Of a DNA stretch of 40,759 nucleotides, positions 27,366 to 35,608 are shown in pieces; the stretch's first letter is position 1, and every line of letters begins with the position of its first letter. The stretch comes from an uncultured bacterium (GTDB lineage: Bacteria > Bacillota > Clostridia > Christensenellales > Borkfalkiaceae). Where the stretch lies: contig CATKAP010000166.1 in assembly GCA_949746255.1 (NCBI GenBank), forward strand, positions 1 to 40,759, given 5' to 3'. Below the pieces are notes generated by a model that worked only from the letters and a program-made list of their open reading frames with translations, was not told the DNA's origin and ran no database searches. Position numbers and translations under genes: made by a program.

Positions 27366-30338
27366 ATGAGCGAGAAAACCAAAAAGAAGGTTTACCCGAT
27401 AATAGTGTGTGTCGTAAGTTTTTTACTTGCGGTTGCGCTTATAGTGGGAAACACGTTGTGTTTCAGTAACTATAACCTCGTTACCGCGTTTTTATGCGGT
27501 TACGGATTTAACGAGGATAGCAAGGAAGCTATAGCCGCGCGTGAAAGCGGCAAGGCGCTTGCCGAGGACGTGGAAGAGGGCGGCGCCGTTCTTCTCAAAA
27601 ATCAAGACGGCGTTCTGCCTTTGAAAAACAGCAAGGTAAACGTATTCGGCTGGACCGGAAGCGACAAGGGTTTTATTCCCCAGGGAACGGGGTCGGGAAC
27701 GGGTTCGAGAAACGACCTTGTAACTTTCCTCGGCGGACTTAAAGAAGCGGAAATAGAGTACAATGAAGAACTTGCAAACGCGTATGCGGCATTGCCCTGG
27801 GCGCGTATCGAAGGCGGTTCGTTCGTTATAGAGGCTACCACCGAAGAGTTATACGATAAATATTACGGCGTAACAGAAGCGCCCGAAAGTTTTTATACCG
27901 ACGCTCTGATGAATAATGCAAAGGCTTATTCCGATACCGCAATAGTGGTTTTGGGTAGAATTCTGGGCGAAGGCAACGATTATTCGCATAAGCAGTATGT
28001 AAACCGCGGAGACGACGACGAAACCAGAAAACTTCAGAGCATTTCCGCGTTGGAAGAATACATGCTTAAAAAGGTGACGGATAATTTTAAAAACGTTATC
28101 ATTGTCACCAATACCACCAACCCTATGGAACTCGGCTTTGCCGACGACGAAAAGATAGACGCGGTTATTCATATGGGTACTCCGGGAACGCGCGGAGCCA
28201 TAGGACTTGCAAATTTGTTAAAAGGTAAAGTAAGTCCTTCGGGCAGATTGTCCGATACGTGGGCGTACGATCTTTCCACCGCCGCTTCTTACGCTACTTC
28301 CGGTAGAGAAGGTTTGGGCAGCTATTTGGATATAAGTTCGGATACTTCTCTCGGTTCGCGCCAAAACAAATATTCCGAATATTTAGAGGATATTTATACG
28401 GGCTATCTGTGGTATGAAACGGCGGACGCCGAAGGCTTCTGGGAAACGGAATACGCAAAGAACCGCTGGGGTATCAAGAACGGTTATGAGGATGTTGTTC
28501 AGTATCCTTTCGGTTACGGGCTCAGTTACACTACGTTCAGTTGGCTTATTACAAAATCCAATATTTCTGAAGGTTCATCACTCAGTAAAAACGGCAAAAT
28601 TCAACTTGAAGTTACGGTAACCAATACGGGCGACGTTGCAGGGCGCGAAGTGGTGGAATTATACTATTCGGCGCCGTATACTAAGGGGGGAATTGAAAAA
28701 TCCGCTATAAAACTCGGCGCGTTTGCAAAGACGTCTGAGCTTAAACCCGGTCAGTATGAAATAGTTAAACTGGAAATGGACGTTGAAAGTATGAAATCGT
28801 ACGACTGTTACGATAAAAACAACAACGGCATTATGGGTTACGAGCTTGAAAAAGGCGACTATACCATAAGTCTCCGCACAGACGTTCATACTTTAAAACA
28901 AACGCTTGACGGCGTTAACAAGTATAACGTTAAGGTTGACGAGAATATACATTACGAAAACGACAATGTTTCGGGCAATCCCGTTACAAATCAGTTTACG
29001 ACTTACACAAACAAGGTTTCCGGCGCAAGCAGCACCATAAACGAACCTTTTGCCGTTAAACCTCATTCCATAGACGGATCGCAAAACGACGGCGGTCCTT
29101 TGAAATATATGACCCGCGCCGATTTTACCGGTACTTTCCCCGAATCCAAAGGCGAGAATAAAAATGCGGGTTCGCTTAAAAACGATGTGCACGGTTTGCC
29201 CGGCACACCTATAAACGAAGAGGGCGCGATTGCTCCCGAATTCGGTTCCAAAGCTACTACGTGGACCATTCAGGATTTATACGGAGTGGAATACGAGGAC
29301 GGTATGTGGGACGAACTTGTAAGTCAGCTTCCTTACGATACCGCTTGCTTGCTGATTGCTCAGGCGGGGTTCAAAACTATAGCTATTCCCGAAATAAACA
29401 AACCCGTTACCAAGGAAACGGACGGTCCCAGCGGATTCAATACCAACGTAACGGGCGGCAATAACCTTAAAGCCGTTTGCTATCCCAGCTCGACTGTGCT
29501 TGCTCAGACGTGGGATTGGTATATGGCATACCAGGTAGGTTTGGCGATTGGTATTGAAGGCAACGCGCTCGGTATAGAAGGCTGGTACGGCCCCGGCGCA
29601 AACCTGCACCGTTCGCCCCTCGGCGGAAGAAACTTCGAGTATTATTCTGAAGACCCTCTGCTTGCGGGAACTATGTGCGCATACCATGTTTTGGGCGCCA
29701 AAGAAAAAGGCGTGCTAGCTTATATCAAACATATAGGACCTAACGAACAGGATTCCGGACGTAACGGCGCTTATAAATGGCTGACCGAACAGAGCCTGCG
29801 TGAAAATTATTTGTATCCGTTCGAGCTCGCCGTTAAAATAGGCGGAAGCAACGGGCTTATGGCTTCCGTTGACCGCGTTGGCGGAGCAAGATGCACGGGT
29901 TCTTACGCTATGCTTACCGCGGTTGTGCGCGAAGAATGGGATTTCAGAGGAACGGTTATTACGGACTATTATCAGTCCGGCATAGTCAACGATATCGACG
30001 AAGGTATTCGTTGCGGTAACAGTCAGGTGCTTCACCCCGATATGACTAAGGCGTTGTTTGACGATACCACCAGCAATACGGCTAAAAAGTACATACATAA
30101 GAGTGCAAAGGATATACTTTACTCTTACGCCGCAACCAAGCACTTCTCGGAAACTACTCAGGGACTTGATAAAGGTTCTTTGGTCGGCACGGCAAAAGAC
30201 GTTTTCCCTTGGTGGGTACCCGTTATTATAGTAATGGACGTTACCGCCGCGGGACTGATGGCGTTTTGGATTTTCATGGCGTTCAAACCCAAGAAAAAGA
30301 AGGCTGTCGAAGCCGTTGACGAATCGAACGAAGAATAA
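27366..30338 (+). CDS. Membrane-anchored GH3-family glycoside hydrolase with permuted domain order
   Basis: N-term TM. GH3 C-domain motifs come first (EEGGAVLLKNQDGVLPLKN, GRILGEGNDY), then an FnIII-like region, then GH3 N-domain motifs (RNFEYYSEDPLLAG, IKHIGPNEQDSGRNG, VREEWDFRGTVITDYY). C-term TM and K/E tail. Confidence 0.88.
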   Translation: MSEKTKKKVYPIIVCVVSFLLAVALIVGNTLCFSNYNLVTAFLCGYGFNEDSKEAIAARESGKALAEDVEEGGAVLLKNQDGVLPLKNSKVNVFGWTGSDKGFIPQGTGSGTGSRNDLVTFLGGLKEAEIEYNEELANAYAALPWARIEGGSFVIEATTEELYDKYYGVTEAPESFYTDALMNNAKAYSDTAIVVLGRILGEGNDYSHKQYVNRGDDDETRKLQSISALEEYMLKKVTDNFKNVIIVTNTTNPMELGFADDEKIDAVIHMGTPGTRGAIGLANLLKGKVSPSGRLSDTWAYDLSTAASYATSGREGLGSYLDISSDTSLGSRQNKYSEYLEDIYTGYLWYETADAEGFWETEYAKNRWGIKNGYEDVVQYPFGYGLSYTTFSWLITKSNISEGSSLSKNGKIQLEVTVTNTGDVAGREVVELYYSAPYTKGGIEKSAIKLGAFAKTSELKPGQYEIVKLEMDVESMKSYDCYDKNNNGIMGYELEKGDYTISLRTDVHTLKQTLDGVNKYNVKVDENIHYENDNVSGNPVTNQFTTYTNKVSGASSTINEPFAVKPHSIDGSQNDGGPLKYMTRADFTGTFPESKGENKNAGSLKNDVHGLPGTPINEEGAIAPEFGSKATTWTIQDLYGVEYEDGMWDELVSQLPYDTACLLIAQAGFKTIAIPEINKPVTKETDGPSGFNTNVTGGNNLKAVCYPSSTVLAQTWDWYMAYQVGLAIGIEGNALGIEGWYGPGANLHRSPLGGRNFEYYSEDPLLAGTMCAYHVLGAKEKGVLAYIKHIGPNEQDSGRNGAYKWLTEQSLRENYLYPFELAVKIGGSNGLMASVDRVGGARCTGSYAMLTAVVREEWDFRGTVITDYYQSGIVNDIDEGIRCGNSQVLHPDMTKALFDDTTSNTAKKYIHKSAKDILYSYAATKHFSETTQGLDKGSLVGTAKDVFPWWVPVIIVMDVTAAGLMAFWIFMAFKPKKKKAVEAVDESNEE

Positions 30339-30353
30339 TTTTAACTGAATTTT

Positions 30354-30381
30354 ACGGTAGGGCTTAATTAAGCCCTACCGT
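30354..30381 (+). other. Perfect 28-bp intercistronic palindrome
   Basis: acggtagggcttaa|ttaagccctaccgt; no T-run follows. Confidence 0.7.
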
Positions 30382-30409
30382 AGATTGTTAATAAAAAAGG
30401 GTGGAAAGT

Positions 30410-31723
30410 ATGAAAAGAAAAATAGCGCTTTTAATTGTGTTCGTATGTATCTGCGCTGCAATGGTTTTTGTTCCCGCGTGTGGCGGAGGAGAAAATTCCG
30501 TGAACGGCGCGCCTATCGGTAATTACAGTATAGTATATGCCGAAAGCAATAGCGTAAACAAACAAATCGCAAAAGACCTTGCAAACGGAATAAGAAAAAA
30601 ATGCGGAGTAACGGTAAACGTTATAAGCGATTCTCAGAACGTTTCGGGAAGAAAAATTTTTGTAGGTAAATCGCAAGGCGTTGAAGTTCCCGATATCGTG
30701 GAAGGAAAGTTTTCGATTTCTACGTGCGGAAACGACGTTTTACTATATTCCGGAAAAACTTCCGGTATAGTGGACGCGGCTTCCTGCCTGTTGCGCAAAA
30801 CATGCGAAGGCACGGCGGATTTTAAAAATGCTTATACAGACGTTTATACCGATATGTCGCTGAAAGTGATGAGTTTTAATATCCGCACGACTAACGAGGA
30901 TCGTTGGGACAGAATAAAAAACGTTATACAGCGCAATAATCCCGACGTTTTGGGATTGCAGGAAGTATCGCGGCACTGGCAGCCTTATATTAAAGAAAAA
31001 CTTGAAGGTTATACGTGTATAGGCGTAGGAAGGGACGGCGGCAATCCGCAGGGCGCGTTCGGCGACGAAGCTGTATATGTGCTTTACAAAACGGAAAAGT
31101 TCGAGTTGATCGAGCAGAATACTTATTGGTACAACGAAAAGGATATAACCGAATTCGGCATAACTCAGGGCGGAATGTATCCCAGAATTTTTACTTACGC
31201 AATATTAAAACGTAAATCGGACGGCGAAAAGTTTTTATATATAAACACGCATATGCATTTGCATGTGGAGTGCAGGCTCATAGCCGCGGAGATTTTAAAT
31301 AATTTCATTTACGAAAAGGGAGACGGTTTGCCCGTTTATATTACGGGCGACTTTAATACGGAATGGGACCAGACGAATAACAGTATTATAGTTCCGGGCG
31401 AACACGACGATATAGATACCGAACTTGAGTTTGCGGGATTTATGAACGCCCGCAAGTATGCTGCGGTTTCCGATAATCACCGTACTTTCCCTTCGCGGTT
31501 GTATCCTGCCGACGCTGCGCGGTGGGGCGAACAAATTATAGATTATTGCATGTATCGCGAGGGCGGAAAAATATCGGTTGTGGCGGACAGTTATAAAGTT
31601 GACGCCGCCGAGCCTGACGGAGTAAAAGATATTACGGATTCGGCGGGCAATAAGTGCGGACCCGACGCAAGCGACCATTACCCTGTGGTTGTCGAATCGG
31701 TGTTCTATAAGCGGTTCGGTTGA
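30410..31723 (+). CDS. Lipoprotein with endonuclease/exonuclease/phosphatase (DNase I-like) domain
   Basis: Lipobox MVFVPAC. EEP motifs KVMSFNIRT, DVLGLQEV, YITGDFNTEW, DASDHYPVVVE. ATG 30410 with upstream AAAAGGGTGG. Confidence 0.87.
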   Translation: MKRKIALLIVFVCICAAMVFVPACGGGENSVNGAPIGNYSIVYAESNSVNKQIAKDLANGIRKKCGVTVNVISDSQNVSGRKIFVGKSQGVEVPDIVEGKFSISTCGNDVLLYSGKTSGIVDAASCLLRKTCEGTADFKNAYTDVYTDMSLKVMSFNIRTTNEDRWDRIKNVIQRNNPDVLGLQEVSRHWQPYIKEKLEGYTCIGVGRDGGNPQGAFGDEAVYVLYKTEKFELIEQNTYWYNEKDITEFGITQGGMYPRIFTYAILKRKSDGEKFLYINTHMHLHVECRLIAAEILNNFIYEKGDGLPVYITGDFNTEWDQTNNSIIVPGEHDDIDTELEFAGFMNARKYAAVSDNHRTFPSRLYPADAARWGEQIIDYCMYREGGKISVVADSYKVDAAEPDGVKDITDSAGNKCGPDASDHYPVVVESVFYKRFG

Positions 31724-31770
31724 TAATAATTGAATTAATTATAAACTTAATATTAAATATATACGATAAA

Positions 31771-32043
31771 TGTGCGCTGTCGGAATTAGCTTACGGCGGC
31801 GATTATAGGCTGATTACGCAGGTTCTACGCGACGAGTGGGACTTTAACGGAGCCGTTCTTACCGACTGCTTCAACGGAGGTTACGTGAATGTAGACCAGT
31901 TCCTTCGCGCGTGCGCCGAACCCTTTGCTTATTACTCCTAATTCTTATTGCGGTAGGAGTAATTGCCGCCGGACTTACCTCGTGGGGGGGGGGTAACGGC
32001 AATCGTACTTCGCTGGGAAAAAGAAAAACAGCTTGAAGAATAA
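31771..32043 (+). pseudogene. GH3 remnant (nucleophile region + C-terminal TM tail, frame-disrupted)
   Basis: LAYGGDYRLITQVLRDEWDFNGAVLTDCFNGGYVNVDQFLRACAE resembles the GH3 VREEWDFRGTVITDYY region. After a stop at 31939, a frame-shifted LILIAVGVIAAGLTSWGG runs into a G10 tract, then RWEKEKQLEE* in another frame. Confidence 0.72.
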
Positions 32044-32112
32044 ATTTTTTTCGGGCAAGTCTTAAAAAATCATCTTTAAAATGAAAATTTCGTTTTGTAT
32101 CTTTTATCATTT

Positions 32113-32150
32113 CGCGGCGACGTTATTTTAACGTCGCCGCGTTAGTTTTT
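32113..32150 (+). terminator. Rho-independent terminator
   Basis: cgcggcgacgtta-ttt-taacgtcgccgcg followed by ttagttttt. Confidence 0.85.
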
Positions 32151-32235
32151 AAAATCGGGGCGTAAGATTAATATTGAAATAAAAAATTACCTGAGAATAT
32201 ACATTAAGTTTGTCTTTTTTGCAAAAAATTATTGT

Positions 32236-32532
32236 ATGTCTCATAATATAAACAAAGGCGTCAAAGAGTACAGAAAAAATAAAAAAGCCGTGCTTGTGGA
32301 CGTCCGCACACAAAAAGAATTTGATTCGAAACATATTGCAGGCAGTATTAATATTCCTTTGCAATCGCTTGAAAAAATTCTTTTACAGTTTAAGGATTGT
32401 TCGATACCTTTATATGTTTATTGTCATAGCGGCGCAAGAAGCGCAAAAGCTGCGTTGGCGTTGCGGCGTATGGGATACGTTAACGTAACCGATATAGGCG
32501 GTATTGAAAAATATATCGACGAAAAAATTTAA
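32236..32532 (+). CDS. Rhodanese-like domain protein
   Basis: AVLVDVRTQKEFDSKHIAGSINIPL...YVYCHSGARSAKAALALRRMGYVNVTDIGGI with catalytic Cys motif CHSGARS. Confidence 0.92.
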   Translation: MSHNINKGVKEYRKNKKAVLVDVRTQKEFDSKHIAGSINIPLQSLEKILLQFKDCSIPLYVYCHSGARSAKAALALRRMGYVNVTDIGGIEKYIDEKI

Positions 32533-32598
32533 AGGTTGTAAAATACCGCGTTTTACAAAAACAGGACGCGGTAAAAATAAATGAAAAAGGAGTTTAAA

Positions 32599-32757
32599 AT
32601 GAAATATACGTGCGAAATATGCGGATGGGAGTATGACGAAGAGCAGGGGTATCCCGACGGCGGAATTGCGCCGGGAACCAAATGGGAAAACGTTCCCGAA
32701 GATTTTGTATGCCCCGTATGCACAGTGGGTAAAGAACAATTTATCGAATCGGATTAA
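32599..32757 (+). CDS. Rubredoxin
   Basis: 52 aa, not in the ORF track: MKYTCEICGWEYDEEQGYPDGGIAPGTKWENVPEDFVCPVCTVGKEQFIESD. Two CxxC motifs typical of rubredoxin; RBS aaaaaggag. Confidence 0.96.
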   Translation: MKYTCEICGWEYDEEQGYPDGGIAPGTKWENVPEDFVCPVCTVGKEQFIESD

Positions 32758-32760
32758 ATA

Positions 32761-32788
32761 AAAACGACGGAAGTTCCGTCGTTTTTTT
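32761..32788 (+). terminator. Rho-independent terminator
   Basis: aaaacgacggaagttccgtcgttttttt. Confidence 0.88.
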
Positions 32789-32808
32789 GTGCGTTTTAAG
32801 TACGGAAT

Positions 32809-32837
32809 TTGACAATTATGTTTCAGTATGTTAAGAT
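32809..32837 (+). promoter_or_regulatory. Putative sigma-A promoter for a short transcript
   Basis: TTGACA (32809-32814), 17-bp spacer, TAAGAT (32832-32837). Confidence 0.6.
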
Positions 32838-32843
32838 AATTTT

Positions 32844-32973
32844 AATAGGAGATTTAATTGTGTTAAGAAGCGATTAAAAAAGTGTTAAAAAATATTAATA
32901 TCGGGGGCTAGTTCATGGATAATGGTTTTTAAGCGTAAAGTATACGTTGGGTTGCTTTACGCTGTTTTTTTTT
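32844..32973 (+). ncRNA. Candidate small RNA or leader transcript
   Basis: Lies between the 32809 promoter and the terminator agcgtaaag...ctttacgct-g-T9 (32932-32973). Includes an AGGAG + GTGTTAAGAAGCGATTAA mini-ORF. Confidence 0.4.
32932..32973 (+). terminator. Rho-independent terminator
   Basis: agcgtaaag (32932-32940), loop, ctttacgct (32955-32963), then g and nine T. Confidence 0.82.
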
Positions 32974-33097
32974 AAAGCAACTGTTCGGGCGGTAAAAATA
33001 ATGTTTACAAGCTGAAAACAAGTGTAAATGTAAAAAAAGACAGTTAATCAATTAGCTGTGCTTAACAAATTAAAATAATTTACGGAGGATAATAAAA

Positions 33098-33280
33098 TTG
33101 GACGAAATAATAGCGCAATTAAAGAAACCTAAATGGATAAGAAGAGAATTTACGGTATGGTACTCGGAGGCAGAAGGTAACAATGTATTTTACTTTTTAT
33201 ATTGCACGAAATTAAATAAGACAAAGTATTCAAACTCTATGCCGGACATCGTGCAATATAGAAAAGGAGAAAAGATATGA
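33098..33280 (+). CDS. Small hypothetical protein coupled to the paralogue array
   Basis: 60 aa, TTG start behind RBS ACGGAGGATAATAAAA; its TGA overlaps the ATG of the next gene (ATGA). Confidence 0.5.
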   Translation: MDEIIAQLKKPKWIRREFTVWYSEAEGNNVFYFLYCTKLNKTKYSNSMPDIVQYRKGEKI

Positions 33281-34038
33281 ATAAAAGTGTAAAACATACT
33301 TTAGTGGGAATTTTGATAGGTTTTTTAGTGATAATGTTGCAGATGACAATATTATTTGGAATGTTTTTTATATGTTGCCGCCTAACAAAAGTATATGAAT
33401 ATGGTTCTTTCAAATACATAATAGTAGGTGAAAACGGTGGTATACCCGGTATATTCGACAAGCCAGTCATAGCTATCTGTAATTTTTCATCATCAGGAAG
33501 GGACCAAGAGGTAATAGATATTCCGCGTGAGATACGCGGTAAACCTGTGCGGTATATCGGTTATAAGCGAACTGATTCTTTAACGAGTGGTTGTTATCAA
33601 CTTTATAGTGAAAAACTTAAAAAATTGTATATTCATGAGAATATAAAATGTGTATATAATTGTGCCCTACCTTTTTGGGGGCTTGAAATAATGTTGTGTT
33701 CTGCAAAAGATCCTAATTTGATTTTTAGCGAAGGAAGCACATCAGGTGCGATTAAGTATGTATACAGGTCAGTAAATGAGTCAAAAAATATAGGTTTTGT
33801 TGCCAATATAGAATTTTTGAACAACTATTCTACCGAAATAAATGAAGGTTATTACAGTTTGGATAATATTAAGGCGGGAGAAACAATACCGCAGCCGGCA
33901 AAACCGGAAAGAGAAGGGTACGAGTTTACCGGTTGGTACACCGAAGCCGATTGTGAAAACCTATGGGATTTTGCCGAATTGCCGGAAATAAAAGAAGGCG
34001 AAGAATTCAGACTTTACGCCGGTTGGCGTAGATTATAA
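33277..34038 (+). CDS. Paralogue 1: membrane-anchored protein, BspA-like LRR segment + InlB/Flg_new repeat
   Basis: N-term TM (HTLVGILIGFLVIMLQMTILFGMFF). IDIPREIRGKPVRYIGY...LKKLYIHENIKCVY; C-term PAKPEREGYEFTGWYTEADCENLWDF...LYAGW. Confidence 0.85.
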   Translation: MNKSVKHTLVGILIGFLVIMLQMTILFGMFFICCRLTKVYEYGSFKYIIVGENGGIPGIFDKPVIAICNFSSSGRDQEVIDIPREIRGKPVRYIGYKRTDSLTSGCYQLYSEKLKKLYIHENIKCVYNCALPFWGLEIMLCSAKDPNLIFSEGSTSGAIKYVYRSVNESKNIGFVANIEFLNNYSTEINEGYYSLDNIKAGETIPQPAKPEREGYEFTGWYTEADCENLWDFAELPEIKEGEEFRLYAGWRRL

Positions 34039-34050
34039 AAGGAGGGATTA

Positions 34051-34827
34051 ATGAACAAAAAAGCTAAACCGTATTTAAAAGGTGTTTTGATAGCTGTTTT
34101 AATAATATTATTGCAGGTGTTGATAATATTTGGTGGGTTATTTTTTTCTTGTCGAAGTTCATTTAATCCTCATAATGAATATATAGACGGTTATTTTCAA
34201 TACATAATTGTGAACGGAAAAAAAGGTACACCGACAATCTTTGATAAAAAATACGTTGCAATAATCGGTTTTTCAGCTTTGGGGAAAGAACAAGAAATAA
34301 TGGATATACCGCGGGAAATAGGAGGAATAGAGGTTCGGTATATTGGGTATCGTAAGAACGAAACTTTTACGTATTCGACGTATTATTTCGGAAGCGAAAA
34401 TCTAAAAAAAGTATATATACATGAAAATATAGAATGGATTTACGAGGGTGCGTTTACACAAACACCCCTTGAAGAAGTAATGTTATGTGCGGCAAAAGAT
34501 CCTAATTTAATTTGGGCGCGGGGATACATGTCCGAAGCAAAGAAGTATGTATATAAATCCGTATATGAATCCCATAGAATATGTAGAGTCGCAAACATAG
34601 TATTTAGAATTAACTATTTAACAGAAATAAACGACGGATATTACAGTTTAGATAATATTAAGGTGGGCGAAACAATACCGCAGCCGGCAAAACCGGAAAG
34701 AGAAGGGTACGAGTTTACCGGTTGGTACACCGAAGCCAACTGTGAAAACCTATGGGATTTTAACGTATCGCCGGAAATAAAAGAAGGCGAAGAATTCAGA
34801 TTATACGCCGGTTGGCGCAGATTGTAA
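34051..34827 (+). CDS. Paralogue 2: membrane-anchored protein, BspA-like LRR segment + InlB/Flg_new repeat
   Basis: MNKKAKPYLKGVLIAVLIILLQ TM; same architecture; RBS aaggaggg. Confidence 0.85.
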   Translation: MNKKAKPYLKGVLIAVLIILLQVLIIFGGLFFSCRSSFNPHNEYIDGYFQYIIVNGKKGTPTIFDKKYVAIIGFSALGKEQEIMDIPREIGGIEVRYIGYRKNETFTYSTYYFGSENLKKVYIHENIEWIYEGAFTQTPLEEVMLCAAKDPNLIWARGYMSEAKKYVYKSVYESHRICRVANIVFRINYLTEINDGYYSLDNIKVGETIPQPAKPEREGYEFTGWYTEANCENLWDFNVSPEIKEGEEFRLYAGWRRL

Positions 34828-34840
34828 AAAAGGTAAAAAA

Positions 34841-35596
34841 ATGAATAAAAGTGTAAAGCATACTTTAGTTGGGATTTTGATAGGTTTTTTAGTGGTAATG
34901 TTGCAGATGACAATATTATTTGGTGGGTTTATGGCTTTTCGTCCATATAAAGAAAGAACAGAAGGATATTTTCGATACATAATCGTAACTGACAAAATGG
35001 ATAACCCGTCAATTTTTAGCAAAAAATGCGTTGCGATAATTGATTTTTCTCCATTGGGAAGACAACAAGAAATAATAGATATCCCGCGGGAAATAGGCGG
35101 AACAGAGGTGCGGTATTTGGGTTATCACAAAATGGGTATTATGACTGATAATTATCGATTTGAAACTGCAAATTTAAAAAAATTGTATATTCACGAAAAT
35201 ATCAAAAGTATTTATATGTTTACGTTTTCAAACGTAACGGTCGAAGAAGTAATGTTATGTGCGGCGAAAGATCCTAATTTGATAGATTCTAGATATATTT
35301 CCGGAGCAAAGAAGTATGTATATAAATCCGTATATGAATCCCATAGAATATATAGCGTTGCTAATATAGTATTTAGAATTAACTATTTAACGGAAATAAA
35401 TGATGGATATTACAGCTTGGACAATATACAAGAAGGAGAAACAATACCGCAGCCGGCAAAACCGGAAAGAGAAGGGTATGAGTTTACCGGTTGGTATACC
35501 GAAGCCGATTGTGAAAACTTATGGGATTTTAACATATCGCCGGAAATAAAAGAAGGCGAAGAATTCAGACTTTACGCCGGTTGGCGCAGGTTATAA
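34841..35596 (+). CDS. Paralogue 3: membrane-anchored protein, BspA-like LRR segment + InlB/Flg_new repeat
   Basis: N-terminus nearly identical to paralogue 1 (MNKSVKHTLVGILIGFLVVMLQMTILFG); same architecture. Confidence 0.85.
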   Translation: MNKSVKHTLVGILIGFLVVMLQMTILFGGFMAFRPYKERTEGYFRYIIVTDKMDNPSIFSKKCVAIIDFSPLGRQQEIIDIPREIGGTEVRYLGYHKMGIMTDNYRFETANLKKLYIHENIKSIYMFTFSNVTVEEVMLCAAKDPNLIDSRYISGAKKYVYKSVYESHRIYSVANIVFRINYLTEINDGYYSLDNIQEGETIPQPAKPEREGYEFTGWYTEADCENLWDFNISPEIKEGEEFRLYAGWRRL

Positions 35597-35608
35597 AAGG
35601 AGGGATTA

